30,378 bases of DNA from Aureobasidium sp. EXF-3400 (GCA_024195585.1 SWBL01000470.1:1-30378); one strand, 5' to 3'; counted from the first letter of the stretch, positions 10,473-21,691 are shown. Program-made: numbers and translations. Notes: generated by a model from the sequence alone, not told the origin.

Positions 10473-11979
10473 GATGGACTTCGCGTGTCGATGCTTGCAA
10501 AAGAATGTGCAATGAACGAATCACTTGGTAAGGATGGGCTGGCAGGTCCGACATATCATTGTACTGTTTTCTTCAGCAGTGGACAGCCGCAGTCCCAAAT
10601 CAGCTTGACTGTTGTGTCTAATGGAAGACAAGTGGGCAAGTTTTAGCTGAACGGTAACTCAGAAGTAAAAACTACAAACGTTCTGGGACCTGGGACCGTA
10701 CAGGCTGACTGATCGATACATACAGTTGAGACGAGCCTGGACTTGTCGCAATTACCACATGTAGCAGTCAAGCTGAGGTCGGCTTGATGCCGCCGTGTCC
10801 GCAAGTCTAAATACGAGGAAGTGAGTTTTGAGCCGTTCTGCAGCCTTGGCGAGGTTCACCCCCAATCCAGGTGCAGACTCACTCGACATCAGTATTGTGT
10901 GCTTCTTCAACCGACCAACGTCCGCCTCCTTCACTACGAGCTGACAGGGGACTTCGCCCCGTAACGCAGACGGACAACGAGATGCCCACGAGCACGAGCC
11001 CTGATCGTGAACGACTGTTTGTAGATCTTGGCGCTTCTAGCCGCGTGAACGCGGCTGCCACAATGTACAGCGTGTACTCGGCAGTCGGAGGTTGCAACGC
11101 AGACGCCCTTAGCAGGGGACTCACCTCAACTATGAGCGAGCTATCTCTTTCTATCACGTTAAGCAGCGGGACTCACTGTCGTTCCATGCTGCCGGCGATT
11201 AGTAGCCTGTAGAGTTCGAGAGTAAGCCTGTTCAAGTTCAGCTTAACATACTTGAAGCATACTTCACACCTGTAACGTTTCAATCAAGCATAGGATCAAC
11301 GCTAGGAACTACCTATACAAGCTTCAGGTCATGGGGTAGATTCCATTGTTGGCTATTGCTTCCATGAGTCGGGATCTCCGACATGGAAAGCACGCTCTGT
11401 GACAGACTCTTGCACCTCGGTGTGCCATTTCCTATTCTGGATTAGTGAAGCTTGAATACAGTTCCTTGGCAATGTCTCGAGATGCCAAACGTCTTTCATA
11501 TAAGCTTCGTTTACCAGCGACCCTTTGATGCGCCGAATTACAACAGTCTCAGCTCAAGGAATCTCCACATCGACATCTCTGGTCACTTAGCTGGACTGAA
11601 CATCTCTAACACGAAGCGCATGAGCAGTTCATGTTCACTCTACACACAACGTCTCCGCAGGACAACGTCGCAGCAGAACAACGTCTCAGCTGGACGACGT
11701 CCCCACGACATCACGAACGTCGCTTGGAAGAATTTGTTGCGCGACTCCCACGATCCAAACTTGCGAGGGATTCAGGAGAGCAGCATGATGTGGGTTCGTG
11801 TGAATTGGTTGCTGGGGAGACGTCAACCACCTGAACAAGCGAGCTTGTGAACTGTACAGGTAACATGTAGATGCAGGTATAAGTAGTAGGCTGGGATCCG
11901 TCATGGCATGGACTATCACAGCGACTCTCACCTTCGACATTGCTTCTCACGAAGCGTCCGATCTTTTTTCCTGACCAAC
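10473..11979. other. Intergenic region with minisatellite
   Basis: About 1.5 kb between divergently transcribed genes. The short frames around 10752-11212 on both strands overlap, start mostly at non-ATG codons and match no family known to me. The region holds a 16-bp tandem repeat (11647-11710, listed separately) and a TATAAG-like stretch at about 11878-11884, about 100 bp before the ATG of the large secreted protein. The rest shows nothing recognised. Confidence 0.5.
11647..11710. repeat. 16-bp degenerate tandem repeat, 4 copies
   Basis: Four adjacent 16-bp units beginning 11647, 11663, 11679 and 11695, of the form CAACGTCTCCGCAGGA, CAACGTCGCAGCAGAA, CAACGTCTCAGCTGGA, CGACGTCCCCACGACA. The core (C/A)ACGTC is kept in all. 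The array lies 270-330 bp upstream of the start of the large secreted protein. It could be a plain minisatellite or a set of repeated regulatory sites. Confidence 0.75.
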
Positions 11980-14900
11980 ATGGTTGGCCTTTCTTTTCTC
12001 GCGGGCGGCCTCGCTCTAGGTTTGACTAGCTATGTCTCTGCCGGGCCATTGGCTTTCAATACGACGTCTTACAACTCCGGCTTCAATACGACTGCGACTC
12101 TGCGGAGCACAAGTACGGTCACGGTGGGCGGACCCATCAGTACTTTCCCAGTGGTCGAATCTGCCGCGGCTTACGAACACATCGAGGTAGCAGCTCAGAT
12201 CGGTTCTGTCGCTTCTGCTGGAACCCAACAAGACAGCATCTATACGGTGACCAATGGCATTGCCAATGCAGTCCAGCCTTCTTTGCCCACTGGCTTCCAG
12301 AAAGTTGTGGTTACTGAAACAGTCGCTGGCTGTCTCTTAGGCGCACAGCCTACTGACGGTTCATCGGCCACAAGTTTAGCCTACAGCCAAGCTCCCTTCG
12401 CACTTGCAGCCCCTTCAAGTACTGGTCCGGTGTATTCTGCATCGACACTTCTTCCTGCAGTCCATTGGGATCACCCCATCGACGATATTCGCAACCTGGC
12501 CCCCTCCAACTCTTCCAACTTGTACTATGGTAACTCTGACCCCTCGATCGAGCATCTGTTCGCCTCCATCTCCGCAACTACGACATATGAGTCTGTGGTG
12601 TTGGACCACTCGTCATTTGTTTCCGATGTTTCATGCACTGATGATGGCATTCTGATTAGCTTCACCTCGACTGAGGCTTTTACCTTTGCTTCTGATACCT
12701 GGACTGCGACTGGAACAAGCTCCGGTTTTGTTCTGGTTACGTACACAGATGGTTGTCATGGTAGCTCGGACGAACAGCGCACTTTCTGGCTCATCAACTC
12801 GCTGGAATTGTTGGCTGACTCATTGTCTATCCTTGCATCTGTCGACAGGGAACTGGCAATTGAAGATGCCCTCCACGAAGTTCAACTTGAGTGGGGTACA
12901 TGGAAAGCATCTAACAATTCGACCAATGGTAATTCTTCCAGAACAAGTGGATCAGACTCTTCCGGCTCCGGATCTGGTCCAACAAATTCGACAGCCAATG
13001 GTTCCTCTTGCGGTAATGCGCCTTCAGCTGTCATCGATGGCTTGCCAGCGGCCAATTGTGGTGACGCCAACTTCGACAAAGATCTCGACAACGCCATTGG
13101 CTACCTCGACTTCAGCTCTAGTTCCGTAGATGGTACCAGTCTTTCGGACTTCTTGCCTGATGCCACTATTAGTGCAAATGACCTCGATGATGCTAAAGAT
13201 GGTATCACCATATCCCGCCGCGCCCTGATGCTCGAGAAGCGCTGGAACCCCTTCAAAGCAATCGCAAGGGCAGTCACGAAGGTGGCTAAGGCTGTCGTAC
13301 AAGTCTACACTGCTCCCATCAGACTCGTGGCGACAGCCATCCGTCATATACCAGTGGTTGGTGACTTCATTGCGAAGACAACAGAATTTGATCCCTCGAT
13401 TAGTGGCGACAAAGACTTCAATTTTGGCCCCACCGCTGATACTGACTCGCCTTGGGGCAAAGCTGCACAAATCTACTCTAAGAGTAAGACGTCAGAATCA
13501 GGTGCTGCTAGCGGCGATGTCACCGTGTTCTGTGTTGATTGTGGTGTCAAGGGTCATGTTGCTCTTTCAGGTCAAGCAAAGTTCAACATCTTGGACGGCC
13601 TCCATGGGCTGAATGCTGCCATCGACGCCAATCTGATCGCTGGCGTTAACCTCGGCCTAGTCGCTCATGCTCAATACTCTGACACCAAGTCGAAAGCCCT
13701 GGTACGCGCGGCCCTTCCCGAGGTCGGTGTTGCTGTTAAGGGTGTCTTCTCCGCTGGTGTCTACCTCAGCGTGGATGCCGTCAGTACAATTGATATCGCA
13801 GCCGAAGGCCAGGTACTTGTTGGTGTAATTATGACCATTCCCAATTTCCAGGCCAAACTCAACTTGTTTGATCAGGACGGAGCCGGCAAATCATCGATCT
13901 CTGGACTGAACCCTACTTTCGAGAAGCGCTTCGAAGCCAGTGCCCAGGTAGACGCGTCTCTCAGACTTGCGCTGCCTATCGCAATCAACTGCGGGTTCGA
14001 GATTCCTGCTCTCAGTCTCAAGAGAGCCATCTCGTTGATTGAACAGCCAAGTCTGTACGGCAAGCTGACTGCCGCCGGAAGTACATCCAACTCTGCACCT
14101 GCTAGTCAGACGTGTAACAATGGTCTAGAATACTTCGCTAACTGTAAGTTTTGTCAACACCACAAGAACTTTTGTCTATGTGGCTGACCTTTTCACAAGT
14201 CCAAAATGATGTCAACTTCGACTTCCTTGGCATCAAGACTTTCAACCTGAACCATTACGATTCGCCACCACTCCTCCAGGGCTGCAAATCGTGAGTCGTC
14301 GTAACTTGGTGGCCTATCCTTATGCTAATCAAATCATAGATTTGGCCCGAAATCTTCTTCGTCTAGTCTGATACCCTCATCCTCAATTGCTTCATCTAGC
14401 TCAAGCACCGAGCCATCAACTACGGAATCAACCTCGGCTTCTTCTTCGACGACTACTGACACATCTAGTGTATTCTCGATCACAGATGCCTCTTCCCAAA
14501 CCTCAGACTTTATCACAATTACCAGTGCAAGCAGTGGGTTTTCGAGCGTGGAGACATCTACTGACGATTCGAATACCGCCACTCCAATCTCATCGAGCAC
14601 TCAGATGATATCTACTGACGACTCAACTCCTGCCACTTCAATCTCATCGAGCACTCAGGTTACAAGTGATACTATCACCACTGCCGAGACCCCCGCCGTC
14701 ACTTCTCAAACCGCCACCGACGTCTCTACTACACAGATGTCAGTCAGTGTGCAAACGACCGCTGCCAGTGTGATAGAGCGCCGCACAGCACTAGTCCGCC
14801 GTCAAAATGATTCGAGTAATTCAACCGATACAGTCATCGCGAATGACGTCGAAGAACCTTTCACCGACGACGGAAGTGTATCTCTGACAAACACTGAGCC

Positions 14901-15510
14901 CAACGACAGTGTTGACGACTATGAAGACGAACAAGCCACTGCTCTTTCCCTTTCACAAGATGAACAGAACGAAGACGGGATCACTTTCACCACTCTTGTC
15001 GACGTCCAACAAAACTTCTATCTCGTTCCTGGAGAAGACGGCAACCTCTACGCTGGTCAATACAGCGCAGCATCTCCCAGTAGCTCTGCTTTGTTTGCAC
15101 AGTATGACAACATCGTCTTTGGTGATGATGGCCAGCGCGTTCTTCACTTCTACCCCGATGAGATGGCTGTTTACAACGTCAGTCGCATCAGACTCAGCTC
15201 CGATGTTGTTATCCCGAAGACCGCCGATGCCATCACTCTTTCTCCCATCGACTACGACCAAGCTGATAGTAGTAATCCGACAACTTACTTTGCCGTCACC
15301 ACTAAGCAGGACGTGTACAGTCTGGTCCTGTGCAACTTCAACAACGGGGCCGATAGCAAGGTCTTCATCGTCAACGACCAGTCTGGATTAGACACCCTCA
15401 AAAACAACGGCAACATCGTCTACACCGTCACTGGAGCTCCTGTACAGGACTGCTACCCACTCGCTATGGTCTCTGGTGGCAACGGAACTGCTTCGGCTCA
15501 ACAGCTATAG
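11980..15510 (+). CDS. Large secreted Ser/Thr-rich protein, DUF7029/DUF7223-like
   Basis: Three exons: 11980-14143, 14200-14290 and 14340-15510. The introns are 56 and 49 bp (GTAAGT...AAG, GTGAGT...TAG), and the spliced frame is 3426 bp, 1141 residues. The signal peptide is MVGLSFLAGGLALGLTSYVSA. Residues about 130-290 form a globular domain (YSASTLLPAVHWDHPIDD, VSCTDDGILISF, TYTDGC). An Asn/Ser/Gly linker (about 310-345) follows, then a LEKR Kex2-type site at 420-421. A cysteine-poor beta-rich domain (about 425-760) includes FCVDCGVKGHVALSG. A Ser/Thr-rich stretch (about 760-900) ends in RRQ, another possible Kex2 site, followed by a C-terminal domain (QNFYLVPGEDGNLYAGQY). The first two domains resemble the fungal DUF7029 and DUF7223 pair (recalled, not searched). 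No GPI signal is visible. Function is unknown; a secreted or cell-wall-associated protein cut by Kex2 is the likely picture. Confidence 0.82.
14557..14664 (+). repeat. In-frame 54-bp duplication (18 residues)
   Basis: Two adjacent 54-bp units starting at TCTACTGACGA (14557) and TCTACTGACGA (14611). They encode two copies of an STDDS...ISSSTQ unit within the Ser/Thr-rich linker of the secreted protein. Length is kept exactly in frame while a few bases differ, so the duplication is not brand new. Such linkers are usually O-glycosylated in fungi. Confidence 0.8.
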
Positions 15511-15655
15511 TTCCTCTTTCGTACTTGTCTACTTTCTTCCCTTATCTTCCTACTTCTTTCATTATCTTCCTGGTTCTTTTGTCATCTTCTCAGTCCTTTC
15601 ATTATCTTCCTAATTCTTCGAAGATTCTGCTGTCTTTTTTATCATCTTCCTAGTA
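15511..15655 (+). repeat. Pyrimidine-rich degenerate repeats in 3' UTR
   Basis: Directly after the stop codon of the secreted protein comes about 145 bp of nearly pure C/T on the coding strand, with repeated cores such as TTTCATTATCTTCCT (around 15557 and 15597) and TCATCTTCCT (around 15640). The spacing is about 20-40 bp. It would be transcribed as a polypyrimidine 3' UTR. Confidence 0.6.
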
Positions 15656-16285
15656 GCACATTCTACAGTCTGCTTATCAGTGCAATTACATATACTGATT
15701 AATTTAATACCTTACTATAATGGTCTAGAGAATGTATCATGATTAATGTCAATCTTATATAACGTGGTCTCGATGCCCTGTGCTGTTGCTGTGAGCACAA
15801 TTCTATAGCGTTATGGGGCTTACCTCACTATCCGACTTAGAGCAGATCTGAACCTTTTGGCGAGAGAGCATCTTCAATGTAATTTTCTCTTACATCCGCT
15901 TCAGTATCTACATTGTCTGCGCACAATCGCAAACTGCTACTTTTGCAACACAGTGGACAGAGATTCCCATGATGCCCGCCGTCAGCGGCCTGACCACCAG
16001 GGGTTGTCGATCAACCATAATTGTTCGAAAGCAAGGGAGGGCTACAACGATTTTCGTAGTCAAGAAACATATTGTAATCAGAGTGATGTTGAATCTTATA
16101 TGATCAAGAGCATATAAAGCAGGAGACACAAGCCAAGAATCGCGCAAACGTTCAGGTAAAGACTGAGATAGGACAGACTAGGTCCACGAAGCAAAGAAAA
16201 ACGCGAGCAGGCATCAGTAAGGACAGTTCCGAATGCAGGTCATAAGCCACTAAGGGGCTTTAGGCCGATCTCACCGTCAGCTCGA
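15656..16285. other. Intergenic between convergent genes
   Basis: About 630 bp separating the 3' ends of the secreted-protein gene and the ENA-type ATPase gene. It holds AT-rich 3' UTR-like sequence near 15680-15760. No coding frame, RNA gene or repeat is recognised. Confidence 0.5.
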
Positions 16286-19200
16286 TCAGACAGCAGCCAG
16301 AACACTACTGTCATCACTCCTCTCGATGTATTTTTCATTCTCGTTTCTCTTTCCATATCTGTTGCGACGCTTAATAGCCTTCCAAGCCTCGACAAGCGAC
16401 ACAAATAGCACAACACTGCCATACACCAAAGCCCACTCCCAAGTCAGCGCTGTATGCCTGAACACTTGCTTGTTGACGACAGGGATATAGATGATGGGGA
16501 TAGGGGTTAGCAGGCCAGCACAAACAGAGTAAAACAAGAAACGGTTCTTCATCAGATTGCCAATGAAGCTTGTTGCCTTATCCATGTTAAACAGACCAAG
16601 TGTTAGATGTTTGGCTTCCCAGGCCATGACTGATAGTAGCACAGTGAGCACACTATAAGCTGTGCCTCTGGCACGGTATGGTAAATCGCAGGATGGGTTG
16701 TAGGATTCGTTGCAGTCATAGCCCAAGTCGCCGTTACCGACACCAAATGCAACGATGACGTGGGAAGCAAGACAGAGAACACCCATGAAAGTGCCATAGA
16801 TGAACTTGTCGACGATTAGTTCTTTAGTAAAGACACCAGCTTTGAGGCTGTGAGGTGCTCTAGTCATGACATCGGAGGATGCCTCTTCCATACCTAGACC
16901 GATAGCCAGGAAAGATGAGGTCAAAAGATTGGCCCAGACAATTTCAATAGGCGACAGCGGGAATACGGAAACATCATGTCGATCCTTGAACGCGAGACCG
17001 ATCAGCAGCAAGATGACTTGTGAGATATTTGAGATCAACAGATGCAGCAAGAATTTCTGGATGTTGTCAAACAGACGACGACCTTCGCGAATGGCGGACA
17101 CGATGGAAGCAAAATTGTCATCGGTCAAGACCATGTCTGCCGCTTCTTTGCTGACATCGCTGCCATTGAGGCCCATCGCGACACCGACATCTGCACCTTT
17201 CAGAGCAGGGGAGTCGTTGACACCATCTCCAGTCATGACGCAGTAGCGGCCACGACGGTGGAGGGCCTCGAGCATGCGCAGCTTGGTAGTAGGACTGCAG
17301 CGAGCGAGAACGAAGGGAAGAGGATCCATGACATCGAGTGCGTCGTCGGTCAACTTATCAAAGTCCGTAGCAGTCATGACAGCAGTCTGGGCATTTGAAC
17401 CGTACACATCAGGCCCAAGAATGCCAATCTCTTTGGCAATGGTTGTCGCAGTCTTGAGGTGATCGCCAGTGAGCATGTGTACCACGATAGCAGCTGCTTG
17501 GCACTGCTTGATTGCTCCGGCAGACTCCAAGCGAGGAGGATCGTAGAGACCAACGAGACCGGCGAAGGTTAGGGAACCCTCAGCCTCAATGAAGGAGCGA
17601 TCAACAATGGATTCATGATCGGCGCGGTCAAGGCGGCGATAACCAAGACAGAGAACGCGCAGACCTTCACTGGCCATGATGTCGACTTGGTTCAAAATAT
17701 CTCTACGTTGATCGTCCTCCATTCTTAGCAGGGGCAAAAGTGCTTCAGTGGCCCCCTTGGTAAAAGAGATGATGGTGTGCTCCAGAGGTGCCAATCTGTA
17801 GACAACGGACATACGCTTGATAGATGAGTCGAAAGAGTGCTCCGTAAGCAATGACGTACCGGTGCGAGCAAGACTTTCATCCCTACATTGCCCTACACGA
17901 CGAGCCAGGACATGCAAAGCAATCTCGGTAGGCTCGCCGGTCGCAGACCATACAGTCTGCTCGTCTTGTGGAGGGATAATATTCGACATGTTGCACAAGG
18001 CGATAGTCGAGAAGAAGTAGCGGAGTTCATCAATCTTTTTGACTGATTCGGACTCCAGACGAACATTGTCTACCAAGATGTCCCCGCTGGTAGGGTCGAA
18101 CGGACTGAGCTCGTTGACAACAGTCAGAAGTTTGCCGCTTGGTAGAAGTGCTTTCCTTGCAAGCATCTTGCCCTGTGTGAGGGTACCGGTTTTGTCGCTG
18201 CAGACATTGGTTACACCACCGATAGCCTCCAGAGCAGCTTGTTTTCGGACGATAACGTTGTTGGCAGCCATTGCTTTCGATCCGATGGCCATCGTGATGG
18301 TAAGGACAGCGATGAGAGATTCGGGAATGACGGCGACCGCAACGCAAATACCGTAGATGAGTGTTTCGCCGTCAATGTCCCAGAGACTGGTGGAGAAGAC
18401 GATGATTGCTAATAAGATAGCAAGTGCGAACAAGAGTAGAGCGAAGCAGGATAGTTTTACTTGGAGCGGGGTTCCGATAAGTCCAAGTGCGCTCTTGATA
18501 CCATGAAGGATGCGTCTGGCAGCACGAGACACAAATGTATAACTGTCTTCATGGCCCTTCTTGTCACGCAAGAGCTGTGCAATCTTGCCAAGTTCGGTGT
18601 TCATACCTGTCGCGGTGACGATACCCCGAGCTCTTCCTCGCGTGACGGTGGTGGAAGAGTATGCCATGTTGACACGATCACCAAAGGGACACTCAACTTT
18701 GTCGAGACGTCTCAACGCGTCCTTGGTGCAGGGTTTAGATTCACCTGTGAGCAAGGCCTCATCTGTAGCCATGTTGATGCTTGCATGAAGTCTGAGATCA
18801 GCAGGTACAATATCGCCAGTGGCAAGTTGCACGACATCTCCAGGAACCAGATCCTCGGCTTTGATGCTAAGGAGATTGCCGTTGTTTCGTACCACACGAC
18901 ATGCTGGGGCTGCCATAGCACGAAGAGACTGAATTGTCTGCTCTGCGCGGTAGTCTTGGAAGAAGCCGACGACAATGTTCAAGACAATGACGGCAGTGAT
19001 GACACCGCCTTCGATGAAGTCTCCAGTACCGTACGAAAGGGCCATTGCGATAGCCAGAACGAGTGTGAGGCTGTTCGATACTTGTCGAAGGAGGATCTTA
19101 TACCAGGTTACACTTCTGGAACTTTCAAGCTTGTTGTGGCCGCACTTCTCGCGACGCAGGACGCACTCATTTTCAGAGAGACCTGTTCTGTATCATGTAT

Positions 19201-19522
19201 TAGTACTGATGTATCAAACCAAGAGGAGATCAACGAACTCGTCGTTTGTTTCAAGACGACGTGCGACTTCGATGCTTGTCAAGACATGAGCACATGTCGC
19301 TATATTGGCTTGGTCGATAACGACTCCGATAGTAGGATTCTTGTTCATAAAGCGAGTCTCGCCCCCTGACTTTTCAGTCAGATGATGGGACGAGCCCGCG
19401 CTTCGTATAGGTGGCTCATCGACAGAGCCGTCGAGTGTAGCGATGGTGGTAGTCGTAGCAGGAGTGCTACTGGAGTCGCCATGGTTATGGACTTCATGAG
19501 GATTGCTATAGGTTTCTCCCAT
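16286..19522 (-). CDS. ENA-type Na+/K+ P-type ATPase (P2D)
   Basis: Two exons on the minus strand: about 19522-19235 (or 19258) and 19183/19182-16286, about 1061 residues. The N-terminus has the cation ATPase start (AHVLTSIEVARRLETN...GLSENEC...GHNKL). Then follow M1/M2 with LRQVSNSLTLVLAIAMALSY, PGDVVQL, TGES at about 242, IPESL in M4, DKTGTLTQGKM with phospho-Asp at about 426, the KGA nucleotide site, TGDGVNDSPALKGAD at about 746, and six C-terminal spans with CNESYNPSCDLPYRARG. IPESL, the GTPLQ start of M3 and the CNES loop point to the ENA (exitus natru) group rather than SERCA. Family knowledge: ENA pumps expel Na+, Li+ or K+ and serve salt and high-pH tolerance. The junction between exon 1 and exon 2 does not work with the obvious GT donor (see findings), so the exact exon end is unsure and a lesion is possible. 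Confidence 0.85.
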
Positions 19523-20777
19523 CGATGTTGGTCGAATTGACTTGTTGTTGAAGCTTCTAGTGACTGTGGAATTACCGCCCGATACTGTAGTGATGGTAAG
19601 AATATGGGGTGACTCGGGAGTTAACTTATAAGTGTCGTCTCCCGCGGATGCGGGATCTTATCGACTGATTGATAGTATATGTGGAAGGTTGAACAGCACA
19701 ATCCGGAGCCTCGTACCTGGAATAGGTTGTGTGAACAACAAATCAGCATGGTGTGGCAGTGCTCTTGGAGGCTCGGCTTCTCTTTGTATTGCCGTGGCGC
19801 TGACTTGGCGGCCTCTTTGTCACACAATTATATCCATGGCAGACCAGGGATCAAGCATTCGTGCGGGGTAATGGGGACAACATCCTAGGCAGTCGTCTCA
19901 AGGGACGTCACTTCTGTTCAAGGAATCAAATTATTGGTGCAGGAGGCATACCAAGACACGCATCTGTAGTTTGCCGAGGAAATCCGGCTGTCACCAAACG
20001 TTCACGCTTGCGGCCTAGCAGGTCAGTCCCCCAAGATCCTCGACTTGATGTTGACGCTCAGGCAGTGTCTTTGACATTCTTGTGTGAACCACATATCTGA
20101 CCAGCCTACTGTCATGGATGTCAGTCGTATAGAGCGATGCTCCGAGCAGCTGCAAGTCCTGGTGTGGTGAAGCTCGTTTACGCATAGGAAAACGATTCAA
20201 AACTCCCATATTCGCCGAGAAGGGGCTGTGTTGCTGATGCCAAACAGCAAGGGCAGCCAAGTAGATACTGAATATCTGGTAGTTTTCATAGAACAGTCAC
20301 CGATTCCAAGGATATGGCCTGCGGACAAGCGAGAGATGCGGAATCCATACGGAGAATTTGAGACATCGATGTACGACCACTCCAGATCTGCTAATCCGGT
20401 CCTGGAAGATGTTTACATGTTTGCATAGCGAATAGTCCTTTGTACTGTGTGCATCGGTCACCGATTAATGGCCACACGCGTAGTTGATGATTATGTCGGG
20501 GTCTTATAAGTCATGCTTTACCTTCCGATGGATCAAGGCTCGTGTCTGACCGTGATTGAACAACAGAGTACTTCGCGAGCTCCAGGGCACTTTAACCAGC
20601 ACACTCTTCGTCTTTGTTCGTTCAGAAACACAGCGAAACTAGGATGGGATCTTCAACTCACACGCACAGTGCTCAAGATCCATCAGAGCTTCGAAATTGG
20701 AACATCCATGTTGTGGCCTTCATGACCTTAATGAGCGACCTTGTTAGTCAGTTTCCTTGCCTAGAAATCTAAATTCA
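19523..20777. other. ENA 5' flank, no gene seen
   Basis: About 1.25 kb upstream of the ENA-type gene. Short frames in all directions match no family I know. GCCAAG (the PacC consensus GCCARG) occurs at 19804-19809 on the minus strand and 20256-20261 on the plus strand. Nothing else is recognised. Confidence 0.45.
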
Positions 20778-21063
20778 TCAATGTTGCCCAGGCAGTGGGC
20801 TACGATACCTCTGTGGTCGGAGGAACCATGACACTCGAGTCTTTCTGTTTAGACCTCAAACTTGTCGATGCCTCTCCAAACCATCATACGAGTGCAAGGC
20901 AATATCTTCTCCACTTTCCAAGTGGGTGTTCGAATGTTTAGAACAATCAGGCGAAGTCCTGAGCCAACAGGTTTTGTATGTGCCTCTCGACCGTTCTCCA
21001 ATTCAGGCAGGAACCGGACATACTATACTTGGCCCAGTGTTTAGGGCATGCTTGGCGGACTGA
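20778..21063 (+). pseudogene. MFS sugar-transporter relic
   Basis: Three frames in succession give the N-terminal blocks of a fungal sugar transporter. First comes VGYDTSVVGGTMTLESF followed by DLKLVDAS (20793-20875). After a +1 shift the next frame gives QGNIFSTFQVGV (20889-20925). A third frame gives QAGTGHTILGPVFRA (about 21005-21050). In intact proteins these are span 1 (GYDxxxxGG), the NxxSTFQAG block and the QT...LGxLYAGR block. The relic lacks a start, the GRR motif and everything after. No intron explains the frame changes, so I read it as a decayed fragment. Identification is from motif order only. Confidence 0.6.
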
Positions 21064-21078
21064 TATACAATACTTGGC
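21028..21078 (-). promoter_or_regulatory. Cluster of three GCCAAG (PacC-like) sites
   Basis: CTTGGC, the complement of GCCAAG, occurs at 21028-21033, 21051-21056 and 21073-21078. The last two are inside a longer direct repeat, CTTGGCGGACTGATAT and CTTGGCGGAATGATAT, spaced 22 bp (about two helical turns). GCCARG is the known binding consensus of the fungal pH regulator PacC, and ENA pumps are known PacC targets. The cluster is about 1.5 kb from the ENA start and overlaps the transporter relic, so a regulatory role is a guess. Confidence 0.25.
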
Positions 21079-21691
21079 GGAATGATATTGTCGCGGAGAT
21101 ACTTCCGTAACTCTTATCATGGGAATCTCACCCTTTCACGGCCGAGAGGCTATACGTGACCGACCGCACTTAATCAACCTTACATACTTGCCGGAATTCA
21201 ACATGAGCTAACGAGCCCGACACGCGAGGATCCTCAGGCATACCTGTGGGTCTAGCGATAACAGATTACTGGGGAGATACCAGAAGGATGCGAGACACAG
21301 GAGCGGTCATGGAGAAGAGACTTGATCGGCTGATGTATATAAATCACTGTAGAAGATTGATAATGAAGCCAAGATCTGAAGGATTGGGCCTGCTGGAAGT
21401 GGATGTGAGAATGAATTCTGCCAAAACATTTGATTGAAGTCGTTGTCGAGTCTTGGAAAGCACATCATACGGCGGATGCCAGGCAAGGCCGTGCCTTGGT
21501 ATCAAAAAGTTAATCCACAGTCGTGCTCTCTAAAGAGGACTCTTCGAGATCCTAGATCTATGCAGTGCTTCCTGTAACGATACATTTGCGTGCTTGGTGA
21601 CATCTTTTGGTTGATCAAAACTTGTGGTCTTGCTGGAAGCTCTATGTAATTCGCACACGGACAGCATCTATAAAGTGTCCCACCTACCAGA
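21064..21691. other. Intergenic, nothing recognised
   Basis: About 630 bp between the sugar-transporter relic and the 3' end of the MFS gene. Short frames only. It may contain further, unrecognisable decay of the relic. Confidence 0.4.

Noticed and set aside
10005..10646. Plus-strand open frame of 213 codons
   Set aside because: Opposite the start of the multi-span membrane protein and extending past it; no recognisable domain and no ATG-context or splice support.
10752..11212. Short frames on both strands in the 10.5-12 kb gap
   Set aside because: They overlap each other, mostly start at non-ATG codons, and show no family motif. A decayed gene cannot be excluded, but nothing positive supports one.
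18461..19369. Plus-strand open frame of about 300 codons
   Set aside because: It lies opposite the conserved N-terminal part of the ENA-type ATPase. Long antisense frames are expected opposite such coding sequence, and its composition (Cys/Asp/Ser scatter) shows no domain.
16286..19522. SERCA or PMR1-type calcium pump for the P-type ATPase
   Set aside because: The GTPLQ and IPESL segments and the CNESYNPSCD loop fit the ENA group better than calcium pumps, so the calcium-pump reading was dropped.
20015..20428. Short frames upstream of the sugar-transporter relic
   Set aside because: No motif order of any transporter or enzyme is visible, and no splice model links them.
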